From: Erodium maritimum
Lineage: Eukaryota > Streptophyta > Magnoliopsida > Geraniales > Geraniaceae
NCBI GenBank assembly: GCA_963921825.1
Contig: OY997594.1
Span: 8,313,001 to 8,377,000, forward strand
Direction: 5' to 3'
Length of the DNA: 64,000 nucleotides
Shown: positions 1 through 12,000 of the stretch, one piece after another
Position numbering within the stretch: the first letter of the stretch is position 1
Layout: every line of letters starts with the position of its first letter
The notes under the pieces: model-generated
Seen by the model: the letters and a program-made list of their open reading frames with translations, nothing else
Database searches by the model: none
What the model was told of the DNA's origin: nothing
Translations under genes and position numbers: made by a program

Positions 1-36
1 CCTGTTTGAAGAAATTAACATCTTTTTTCTAATCAG

Positions 37-3000
37 GTATTAACATATGCACAACAATCTAGGGAGCAAGCCAATGTTGAACAAGATAAACTTGAGAAAA
101 GGATCCAGGAATTCAGGACTCAAGCAGAGATTAATAATTTTGAACCTTCCAGTGAGACAGAGCCTTCCACTGGTGTTGATGGTGTTAATAATGTTGTTTG
201 CAAGAGCTCTTACAGTAGCATAGAAGCGATGATGCAGGCAGCCACATGTGGCGAGGTAATTAGTTAATTTTCATAGTTTTCTTGTGAACTGGAGGTTCAT
301 CTGACGATGGAGAAAAAGGAGAATCTTCTGTTGTTTGAAGATATTATATCTTCATTACAAGGTACTTACTCTAAAATTATATTTATTTGATTTTCTTTCA
401 TATGTAGGTTAAGACTATCAAGCAAGGGTATCTTTTAAAAAGATCATCAAATATGAGGGGAGATTGGAAAAGGAGGTTCTTTGTGCTTGACAGTCATGGG
501 ACATTATACTACTACAGAAGTAATGGAGCCAAACCTATGGTATGTTATTCCAATATGTACTTTTTGATCAATGAACTGTGTTATCGGTGCTTTCGGCTTT
601 CCCTTTACATATTTGCTTTACTTTAGGTTGCAATGCATGAATTGAATTATCCTCCAATTATAGCTGAAGAAATTTACTCATTCATGCAAAGTATTAAAGA
701 TATTATAAAATGAATGGTATAATATTCCGAGGAACTACATTTTTGTTACATTATTCACATGATTGCATACCAAATTCCTTTCCATCTCAACATGAGTCAT
801 AAACACCAACACCCAAAGCAGGACAAGATACATTGTTGGGTGTTCAAGGGACTATGTTAGGCCGTCAACTGAGCTTGTTCATTTGGTCTTCACTGCTGAT
901 TAGGGCTCATGTGCCCTCTTTCGGTATGTACTTTGGAGAGCTTCTCCGTGAGCAGTAGCGCATGCTGAGCTAAGAAATATTGGAATAGGGTTCCTCTCAT
1001 GTCACCTATGCAGTTCGAATCACTCCCGCAAGTATAAGGTGCCGTTTCAAGTTGAAACGGATGATGGTAGTCACAGTGGCGGATCTAGCTTTTCTGTCGA
1101 GGGGGGCACCAAATTTTTTTATAACGGAAGACCTTACCTTAGAAAAATCAAATATAGTCTACTGAAGCAGTCAATCGAGTACGATACTCATCACGATCTT
1201 GGTCTGTTCTCCTCAATATTATATTCTCGATATTTTGCTTCTGATTCCTTAGAGCTTCCATATCTCTGAAAGCTTTATTGTGAGCACTAGCATGACCTCC
1301 AACATGATCTTGCAAAGTTTCATTTTCTTCCAATTAGAAAATCTTTTCCCAACAAATAATTCGCCACCCGATTGCTCTCCAATACATGGGCTAAGAAGAT
1401 AGCAACACAAACAATAAGCAGTGTCGTTTGATATGCTATACTCTAGCCAGTTCGGGTACTTCTTAAACCATTCTCGATTGAACTTCCTTGTTTTCTTTCC
1501 ATATTTATTAATGAAAAATCATGTTGATGTGGTTAACATGGACCCCTTTGTATATATTTCCTTCTCACTTATCTCTGTAGAAAATAAGAAATTGTTCTTA
1601 TTTACTTTATCTGAATATACAAAGGAACTACATATATATACACACTTTCATGACTCTTCCAATACCCCACTAATGGTAATAGGTGACTCTTAGACTTCTA
1701 GGGCTATTAATGGGTGACCCTTAGTCTCCCATATTTATTACACTCCCCCTCAAGCTGATGCATAGATGTTAATCATGTCCAGCTTGTTACAAAGATAATC
1801 AACCCGAGTACCCGGAAGTGCTTTGGTGAACATATCTCCTAATTGTTCTCCGGTCTTTACATACGCGGTAGTAATCAAATTCTGCTGAAGCTTTTCACGG
1901 ACGAAATGACAGTCAATCTCGATATGCGTGGTTCGTTCATGAAATACGGGATTTGAGGCAATATGAATAGCAGCTTGATTATCACACCATAATTTTGCTG
2001 ACATGGAGACTTTGAGACCGAGTTCTGAAAGTAGTTGATAGATCCACATTATCTCAGCAACTGATTGAGCCATGGCTCTATACTCTGATTCTGCACTAGA
2101 ACGTGAGACAACATTTTGTTTCTTACTTTTCCATGAGACTAAATTTCCTCCCACAAACACACAATATCCCGACGTAGATCGCCGATCAATTTTGGATCCT
2201 GCCCAATCTGCATCTGTGAAGCATTCTATATGAGTATGGTTGTGGTTATGGTAGAGTAAACCACGTCCTGGAGCTCCTTTTAGATATGCCAAAATATGTT
2301 CCAGAGCAGTCCAATGTTCAACAGTAGGGGAGGACATAAACTGACTTACAATGCTTACTGAGTATGCAATATCAGGCCGAGTTACTGTAAGATAGTTCAG
2401 TTTCCCCACAATTCTTCTGTACCTCTCTGGATTCTCAAATAGTTCACCTTCTTTTACGAGTTGCATATTTTGAGGTAATGGGGCCGAACATGGCTTGACT
2501 CCTATCTTCCCAGTTTCTGACAACAAATCCAGCACATATTTTCTCTGAGATAAGAATATGCCCTTCTTGCTTCTTGATACTTCTACTCCCAGAAAGTACT
2601 TCAAGACTCCCAGGTCTTTGGTATTAAACTAGCTGTGGAGAAAAGACTTCAGAGAAGAGATGCCCAAGTTATCGCTGCCAGTGATCACAATGTCATCCAC
2701 ATATACGACTAGAAGAATGACACCTGCGGGAGATTTCCTGTAAAACACAGAATGATCGGACTTGCTCTTGCTCATTCCAAACTGTTCAACTGCTTGGCTA
2801 AACTTTCCAAACCAAGCTCGAGGACTCTGTTTGAGACCATATAATGATTTCCGAAGGTGACATACCAATCCACACTCCCCCTGAGCAACAAAACCAGGAG
2901 GTTGCTCCATATAAACTTCCTCATGCAAGTCCCCGTGCAAGAAAGCATTTTTGATATCCAATTGGTATAAAGGCCAATCATAAGTGGCTGCCAAAGAGAT

Positions 3001-6000
3001 AAACAATCGCACAGAGGTTAGGTTAGCCACAGGGGAGAAAGTATCAGAGTAATCCACTCCATAAGTTTGAGCAAAGCCTTTGGCCACGAGTCGAGCCTTA
3101 AGGCGGGCTACACAGCCATCAGAGTTAAATTTAACAGCAAACACCCACTTACAACCAATAGCCTTCTTCCCGGGAGGCAACGGGATCAACTGCCAAGTAC
3201 CATTCGCATCCAGTGCACTCATTTCTTCTATCATCGCTGAACGCCAGCCAGGATGGGATAATGCCTCATTAACAGTTTTAGGAATTGAGACTGAATCAAT
3301 AGAGGCTATGAAGGAACATGATGAAGGAGACATTTGATCATATGACACAAAGGAAGAAATAGGATACGTACATTGTCGTTTACCTTTGCGGAGGGCGATG
3401 GGGAGGTCGTCAGGATCTGGTGGCGAAGAGGAACTTGGCTCCGGACATGCGGCGGGAGGTGCTGGACGACGGGAATAAATGTAACGGATAGGCAGTAGTG
3501 GTGGTGGTGGCGGCGGGTCCGGAATAACAGATGGTGTGGGCGTGGTGGTGGGCTGTAAAACAGGAGGTGCTGGTACAATCGGTTCTCGATGAGAGATGTA
3601 GTAGATTAACAAGTCATCGGTCTCCCCCTGTCTTGGAGTGTGAGGAATTGCTGAATAAAAGAAAGGACAATGTTCCATAAAAGTGACATCAATAGAGACA
3701 AGGTATCGATGAAGATCAGGACAATAACAACGATAACCCTTCTGAACCCGAGAATACCCCAAGAAAACACATTTAACAGACTTAGGATTCAATTTCGTAC
3801 GAGTAGGACGAACATCACGAACAAAACACGTACTCCCAAAGATACGAGGAATAATAGGAAAAAGAGGTTTGGTGGGAAATAAGACTTGATATGGGATGTC
3901 ACCTTGAAGGACAGATGAAGGCATACAGCGTCAGCCCAAAAACATTTTGGTACATGAGTCTGAAATAAAAGTGCTCTTGCAGTTTCAAGAAGATGTCTAT
4001 TCTTTCTTTCAGCAACTCCATTTTGAGACGGGGTATTTACACAAGATGACTCATGAAGGATACTATTCTGGGCCATGTAAGTAGTGAATGGCTCAGAAAA
4101 GTATTCTTTGGCATTATCACTTCTCAAAATACGAACATTAGAACCAAACTGAGTTTGTATTTCAGCACAAAAGGCAGTAAAATGGGAAAACAACTCAGAA
4201 CGATTTTTCAGGAAATAAAGGCATGTAGTTCGAGAAAAATCATCTACAAAAGAAACAAAATACCGAACCCCAGTTTTAGACACTACAGGGGACGGACCCC
4301 AAACATCAGAATGGACTGATTCAAACGGAGAGCTGACTCTTTTCTTGACTCGAGGAGTAGAGGGGAGACGATGATGTTTAGCAAACCGACATGCTTCACA
4401 ATCGAAAGATTGTACCTTCTCAAACCGGGGATAAAGCTTCTTCAAGGTTGGAAGAGACGGATGGCCAGAGCGACAATGGGCTTCAAGTAAGGTTAAGGAG
4501 GCTGAACAAGCGACTGGTGGTGCGGGTTTCTCGGTATTCATGATGTAAAGCCCCCCCGACTCATGTCCTTCACCAATAATCCGCTTCGTCAAAAGATCCT
4601 GAAACAGACAATGATCAAGATAAAATGAGACACAACAATTTAGAGCACGGGTAACTTTACTGATGGACATTAAATTAAACGAGAATCCAAGTAAGCTTAA
4701 GACCGAAGGTAGAGAAATGGATGGTGTGAGGTGGACCGTCCCAGACCCGAGAATAGGGCACTGAGAACCATCAGCTAAGCTTACAGAAGAACATGAAGTA
4801 CGAGGCTCAAAAGTGTCAAGTAATTTAGGGTTACCTGTCATGTGATATGTGGCACCAGAATCAAGGACCCATTGAGAGGGGGATTGGGACGAAACGAGGC
4901 ACTTAGGTAGATTACCTGACTCAGCGGCAGAGGTGACAGAGTGAGATGAGTGCGTGGATGTATCCTGGTACTGGCGAAGGCGGTCATACTCAGCTACAGA
5001 TATAGTGATGGTCTGATTAGAGGAAGTAGCAGCAACATTGGCAGATGATCGTGAGATTAGCTTTGGGCACGATCCCTTGGTATGTTCTGGTTCCTTACAA
5101 TAGAAGCAGATAACTCCCCCTGTCTCTTGATTTCGACTACTCCAACGACCAGGAGCACTTGCTCGTCCACTTCCCCTGTGAGCGCCTCTCCCATAAGGGC
5201 GAGAATTGAGAGGACCGCGTGAATGACCAATAAGAGCATTGTGAACCTCAGGGGTAGATGTCACTTCTCCTTTCTGGGTATCTGTGCGAAGAACTCTGCT
5301 AAACACCTCGACCAATGAGGTTAGCTCTGTGCTAGAAAAGATTTGAGATTTGGCCGACTCAAACTGAGAGCCAAGTCCTGCAAGAAAGCTCATTATAGCC
5401 ATTTGTTCTCACTGTGTCTGTTGAACCTTAACATCTGTGCTGAATGGCATTACTGCATTAAGTTCCTCATAAGTCTTCTTGAAGTTCATGAAATAGGTTT
5501 GTAGGGATTGTCCTCCTTGCTCAGTACGATAAAAGCCCTGACAAACATCATAAATACGAGCAACATTCCCTTTCCCTGAATAAACAAAGTCCAAATAATC
5601 CATTAACTCTTTCACATACTCACAGTGATTAATCAAGCTAACCACTTCAGGGTCAATAGAGTTCCTGATTTGAAGGAACAAGCGTGCATCATTACACACC
5701 CAATCTTTCTTAGCTTCCTCATCAGTAGGGGGTCATCAGACAAGTGATCATCTTTTGAAATACTTCGTAAGTTAATACGAACACTCTTTGACCAACCCGG
5801 ATAATTAGGTCCAGTCAATTTGTGATCGGTAATTCTTGACATTACGGGGATACTTTCCATCAAAATAGTACTTTTGGTCTCTTCGGCCATTCAAATAAAT
5901 AGAGAGTAGAATCGAATAATAACGGATGGAAAATACCCGGATTAGGCAGCCAGAAACGAGGAAATACCAGCACTGTTTTTCACTGGGGCGCGGGGCGACG

Positions 6001-9000
6001 GCAGGCGGCGGCGCGTGGCGTCACGCGCGGTGGCAGGCGACGGCGTGTGGCTTCACGCGCGGCGGTGGACGGCGGCGCGTGGGGCCCATGCGCGGCTGTG
6101 GGTGGCGGCGAAAAAAATCCAGAAACTCGCCGGAGGCTGGTTTTGCCCTTCTGAAGCCTCACTCGCCGGAGGTGAGATAAAATTATGACTGGCAGCTTGT
6201 CAAACGATCCAAAACAGATTCAAAAACCCCTTAGCTTCTCGAGGCAAGTGAGATTCCGGTGGTGGTCGGATGAGTCTCTAATTTCAGATATAGGCAACCC
6301 AGAAGATCCTCTATCTTATGGGATAGGAGGTGAGAAAATAATATAAACGAAAAAACACACCTACACACCTGGGCAGTAAACGTGCACACCGGGGCACCAA
6401 TGGAGGCTCACCTCAACTCACTAATCCCTCAGAGCTATAACCATAGCTCTAATACCATGTAGAAAATAAGAAATTGTTCTTATTTACTTTATCTGAATAT
6501 ACAAATGAACTACATATATATACACACTTTCATGACTCTTCCAATACCCCACTAATGGTAATAGGTGACTCTTAGACTTCTAGGGCTATTAATGGGTGAC
6601 CCTTAGCCTCCCATATTTATTACAATCTCGAATATTAAGAGGATAATCTAGAATAGATGACCTTTTTCCCGGATCCGTTTCAAGACTTTTATAACTGATT
6701 TTTAAACTTGTTCGCACCGCTTTATCACTCTTCTCGAAAAGATCAGTATCTAATTTTACAGATTTCTCATTCTACTAGTTAGAATTCATGGACTCAATTT
6801 TTTTTTGAAATATCTCTCGACCACCATAGTAGCTTTAAAGAGAACTAAACTCGACTTAAATTTACGTAGTCTCAAACTCTAAACAATATCTTAAATAAAA
6901 GCAAAACTTTCTAAGCTAATTAGAATTTGGAAATTAAAGCAAATAGAAGTACAAAACTTGTTAATTAAATATAATAAAAAAATATAAAAACAACTTGATC
7001 CAATCATAATGCACGAAAAATCTTAATATGTAACTAACTCTTAAAGAAGTTGGACAAGTGTATATATTGGAAAAAATAGAAAAAGGAAATATGTTGCTGC
7101 TAAATAAGTGTTACGTTTGATAAGGTTAAAATAAATAAAAGGAAAGACATATCATGATTGGTTGAAGATTGAATGGTCCGAGACTTAAGGAGTTAATTAG
7201 GAAAATAAATAAATAAAAAGAAAGCTAGAGATATAGGTTTAGATTAGGAAGTTCAGAGGGGGCACATGTGTATAAATAACTGATTGTTTTTACATAACTC
7301 TTAACTACACAATTAATTACAGAGAATTGAGGGGGGGCACGTGCCCCCCCTGGGCCCTACATGAATCCGCCCTTGGGTAGTCAGTTGTCCTTCTCCGAAG
7401 ATTAAGGACGTGTTTTAATTTGTCCAAAGTTGTCTACTAACTCGCTCTCTGTTGGACAATTTATTGATGAGAATTGCAATTTTACCGTCTCTTCTGATGG
7501 TTGTGTTGTATAAAATCAGGAGTTGGGGGACTGATAGCAATGGGGCCTAGGGTCAGGCGTCTTTTTCCCTTACAGTTTTCTAAGTCTCAGCCTGCTTTTT
7601 TCTGCTTTTGCTTGTCAAAGAGCTCTAGGAAGGGCGTGGAGTGTCTTGGTAACCTTAACTCTAAAATATGATTTTTTTTGTTTCGCCTTGGTAGTTTGGG
7701 TCATAAAATTTCATAGATTGAGTGTGATGCTTGTAAGATAGGAAAAATACGACTCTTGTGTTTCCTTTACATGGAATTCGTGCCTTCATTGTTTTGAAAT
7801 TATTCATAATGATGTGTAGGGGATTACACCCTTGTGTGAAAAATCAGTTCTCTATGTGCATTAAAGTTTTTCTTATGGATTTGGGTGGGGAATATATTTG
7901 TAATCCTTTTCTTGATTTCTTGACCTCCAAGGGCATTATTGCTCAACATTCATATTCTGAAACTCCTCAGCAAAATGGGATGGTGGGACGCAAGAACCGA
8001 CATCTTTTGGATATCGTTCGAACTTTCATCATTCAATACTCTATTCTCCCTCTTTTATGGGTTGAAGCCATCTATTGCTTTTTATTTGATTAATCCTCTT
8101 CCTTCCCAAGTCTTGCATCTTGACTCTTCGGATTTTGTCTTCATCCTTGTCCTTTTGTGTGTGCACACTTTATTTTCCTTCCCCGTTTTAAACATAACAA
8201 GTTGTCAGCTTAATCTACTCGGTGTGTGTTTCTCAAGTATAATGCTAGACAGAGGGATATGTTTGTTTTGATCCTAGTTCCATGAAAATTTGAGTGTTTA
8301 GAAATGTAGCCTTCTTTGAGAATCAATATTTTTATCCAACATTTTAAGATACTCCGAACTCCAATGGTACTTTGCCTATGTTTGAGAATGTGATCCTACC
8401 ACGTCATCTGTTTCTAGTAGTCCTTCTCCCTTACCCGTCAGATACAAACCTAGTATGGTCTATACAAGGTGTCTTCCTGTGGTTGCTTTGCTTCCTCTAG
8501 CACATCCTGATTTAGAAGAAGAGTCACATGCCCTGCTTGTTTTAGTGTATGCGTCTATTAAGTCACTTCAGTCCACATCTATATCAGAGGTCTCAACTGA
8601 GGATTCTGGTGCAGTGGTCCCCTATGTCATTCTACACGACATTTTGTGCCTCTGTATTAGTATGGGTTCTCACCTTCTACTTCTGTGCTTACTGTCGCTT
8701 TATCTTCTGTTGAGATTCCACCATGTTATTCCAAGGTTGCACAACTCGATAGTTGGCAACGGGTGATGCAAGAGGAATTGTTTGCCTTGAAATTGAATCA
8801 CATTTGGGACATTGCGCCTTGGCCCCTTGGCCCCTTGGTGATACCCCATTGGGTTGCAAACCTTTACTCTGTTAAGGTACGAACAAATGAGAGTATTGAG
8901 CGTACAAGGCTCTTTTGATGGCTTTGGGAAACATAGAAGAGCATGGTGTCAACTGTGAGGATACATTTGCTCATGTGGCAAAAATGACGACGATTTGTAC

Positions 9001-12000
9001 TGGTCTAGCCACCGAAGCCTTGTAGGGTGAACCTTGAATCAGATGGATGTCAAGAATACTTTCCTTTATGGTGATCTTAAGGAACAAATCTATATGCGGG
9101 TACCTTAGGGCTTGCTTCCTTCACCAACTTCCCAGGTCGCTCACTCCATGGGCTGAAGCAAGCCCCACGAGCGGGTATGAGAAGTTTCATGCTATTCTAC
9201 ACGACTTTGCTTTTCAGCCAAGTAGACATGAGATTTCTTTATTTGTGCGTCGCTCATCGGATGGGATTGTCATACTTATATGGACGATATTATAATTACC
9301 GGTACAACCATGTCTATGATTTCTAAGTTGAAGTATTATCTCCATAACTCCTTACAGATGAAACACTTGGGTTCTCTTATGTATGTTTTTTTGGTCTTGA
9401 GGTTCACACTGGCTCGACAAGAATTTACCTAGTCAATGACCTGCTTGACTTATCTGGTATTCATGGCAGTTGTCCGGTAGACACTCCAATGGAGCTCAAT
9501 GTCACATTACACAAAGAAGAGGTGATCTCCTATCAGATCCGACAGTATATCATCGGCTGGTTGGGAGTTTGGTTCTACTCACCCTGATATTTCCTTTGTG
9601 GTTCAGCATGTTAGTCAGTTTTTTCAATGTCTGCGACATTTGCATATGGCCGTTGGTCGTCGCATTCTGCATTATCTTTTGGGCACAGTGGCCAAATGAA
9701 TTTGTTTTCCTTCAGCCACTTCCCTTCATCTTTCAGCATATAGAGATGTCGGTTGGACAGTTTGTGAGGATGTTAGACGTTCTATGGCAGGTTAGTGTGT
9801 GTTCTTGGGCCCTACCTGTATTTCTTGGAAGTGCAAAAAGCAAGACCGAGTCTCTAAATCTTCTATTGAGGCAGAGTATCGAGCTATGTCTCAAACATAT
9901 TCTAATGTTATCTTGAGATTTTTGTCTCCTAAGGCTACTCCACTTCATGTAGGCAATACAGGTGCTATACGTATTACAGCTAACCATGTCTACCATGAAT
10001 GCACCAAGTATATTGAGGTAGACTGTCACTTCATCCATAAAACATATGATTTCCGAGTGCTCTCACTCCCTTATGTACCTTCGAATCTCCAATTGGCTGA
10101 CATTTTTATCAAAGCGCTTCTTCGCCAACGTCATAAGTTTCAGACAGACATATTGTTGTTGGTCGATCAACCCACATCAACTTTAGGGAGGGGGGTCAAT
10201 CCTATGGGTTTTAGGGTCTAGGTCTGTTTCCTAATCAATGCACCTTGTGTAGTATATATATGTGGTCTTATACAAGTCTTGGGTCATCAAATACAAAAGT
10301 CAATTCCTAAGATAGCCACATACCTCTGGGCCAAATCATTTAATAACTTAAGCTTTGGGCTCAAAACAAAATTGAATAATTCATTTAATTTACTAAAAGT
10401 AGCTGCATTAGTATTACTTATAGTTTTTTTTTTGTTCTCTTTCCTTTTTCCTTCCATAAAGCTATTTGGATGAATAGGATTATACGTCTTGATGCCTTTT
10501 CTCTATGATGTTCTGTGTTAAAGAGTTACCCCTTACTTTTAGTGTTTCTTATTAATCTAAACAAGAATGTATAAATAAGGGATAATTGTCCATAACTACC
10601 CTAAAGTTTCGTCCACGTTGTGTGGCTACCCTGAAGTTTTGTCCACAACTTTTTTAGTTTTGACGTAATAGGGATGTTCAGAATGATGGTTTGGGGCCTC
10701 TGGGCAGTGCTTCCCGGATTGAATAGAAGCGTGGACAAAACTTCAATGCACCTACAAAAGCGTGGGCAAAACTTCAATGCACCCACAAAAGCGTGGAAAA
10801 AACTTCAGGGTAGCCACACAGCGTGGACAAAACTTTGTTATAAACTCATTTGTGGACGAAACTTTAGGGTAGTTTTGGACAATTATCCCTATAGATAATA
10901 GAAAACAATGAAAATATATTGTTCAAAGAAGGAAAACAAAAGAGAGAAACAACGGTCAAATGTCACCTGCCATTTATTTTGGCCAAACGGATAGTGTTCT
11001 ATTGGTTATATATATTTTTGTTTGTGTTTTGATTCTTGACTATATATGTAATAAAATATTCTTAGCAGCATGCTGTAATTATGACATTATTTCTTAATTT
11101 TTCTTTGCTTTTCATATAGGGCTTCATATCACATCAGTCAAGTAGTTCCTTTGATCAGAGTGGCAGCGTGTTCAGTAGGTTTCGTACCAGGCATAACAGA
11201 AGCCCATCTCTTAATGAAGAAACTATAGGCTGCCACACCGTGGATCTTCAAACTTCAACAATTAAGATTGACGCGGCGGATACTGATCTCCGACTTTGCT
11301 TCAGAATAATTTCTCCAGTAAAAACATACACTCTGCAGGTGAGCTTGCTGTGAGGATTTGATTGTGGTGCTGGAATGTGCAGCTAATTTACTTCATGATG
11401 AATTGCCTTAAGGAGCCTTGACCCTACTTGAGGCTCATTATATTTTGGATCTGTTGGTAGATGACCCGAATTATCTGCCTGAACAGGACCACAGGGTATT
11501 TGGTTTTACTAGTCTTTATGCGCCTTGATTTGGACAGTATAAAGAAAACATAGTTATCCAAAAGCTTGATATTTTGGGTATTTTGCTCTAAACATCACCC
11601 TGATCTGGCTGGGATAATTCAGCAAGTGGGTTGATAACTAATTTGCTATTCCAATGATAGGAAATGCCATATAAGTATGCAACTTTTTGTTATAATCCGA
11701 GTGATTTCAGGATGATGATTCCGTAAAATTCCTTCACTATATTTGGTCAGGCTGAAAATGGAGCAGATCGGATGGACTGGATAAATAAAATCACTGCAGT
11801 AATCACATCTCTTCTGAATACAAATTTCCTGCAACAGGTAAATCCCAACAGATGTATACAACTTCCAGTATAAAAGTACAACAACAATTGGAGCTTTTGT
11901 TAATAGGAGCCGATAAATATCTTCTGCAGACACAACCAAAAACAAAAGGTTTGGGGAATAGTAGCGGCTTCAATGATTATGAACTGCTAGATAGCTACGA

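Larger units (their letters stand above)
1576..6624 (-). mobile_element. Ty1/Copia LTR retrotransposon, near full length
   Basis: Two 167-bp LTRs beginning TGTAG and ending TTACA lie at 1576-1742 and 6458-6624, flanked by the 5-bp duplication ATCTC (1571-1575 and 6625-6629). On the minus strand a primer-binding site TGGTATTAGAGC, complementary to initiator tRNA-Met with one mismatch, directly follows the 5' LTR. A purine tract CTTGAGGGGGAG directly precedes the 3' LTR. The total length is 5049 bp. The LTRs differ at about two positions by eye, so the insertion is young compared with the Copia remnant around it. The coding region is broken (separate entry). Confidence 0.96.
1074..7375. mobile_element. 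hAT-type DNA transposon (non-autonomous), carrying a Copia insertion
   Basis: The ends CAGTGGCGGATCTAG at 1074 and CAAGGGCGGATTCATG (reverse complement, at 7375) form imperfect terminal inverted repeats of the hAT CAGTGGCGG type. The flanks carry the identical 8-bp duplication GGTAGTCA at 1066-1073 and 7376-7383, the size expected for hAT. Without the Copia at 1576-6624 the element is about 1.25 kb, AT-rich and without a readable transposase, so it is non-autonomous. Near the right end there is a GC-rich palindrome GGGGGGGCACGTGCCCCCCC. Confidence 0.85.
540..11119 (+). other. giant PH-domain intron of the ARF-GAP gene
   Basis: Donor GT at 540 and acceptor AG at 11118-11119 join PH-domain exons in phase 0. 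About 300 bp of ordinary AT-rich intron at the left and about 900 bp at the right flank an old Copia remnant, which holds a hAT element, which holds a younger Copia. A foldback MITE sits at 10579-10889. No host exon is visible inside. Confidence 0.85.

Noticed and set aside
5926-6180. 84-residue frame in GC-rich sequence
   Set aside because: Lies in the Copia leader; openness is due to GC-rich repeats.
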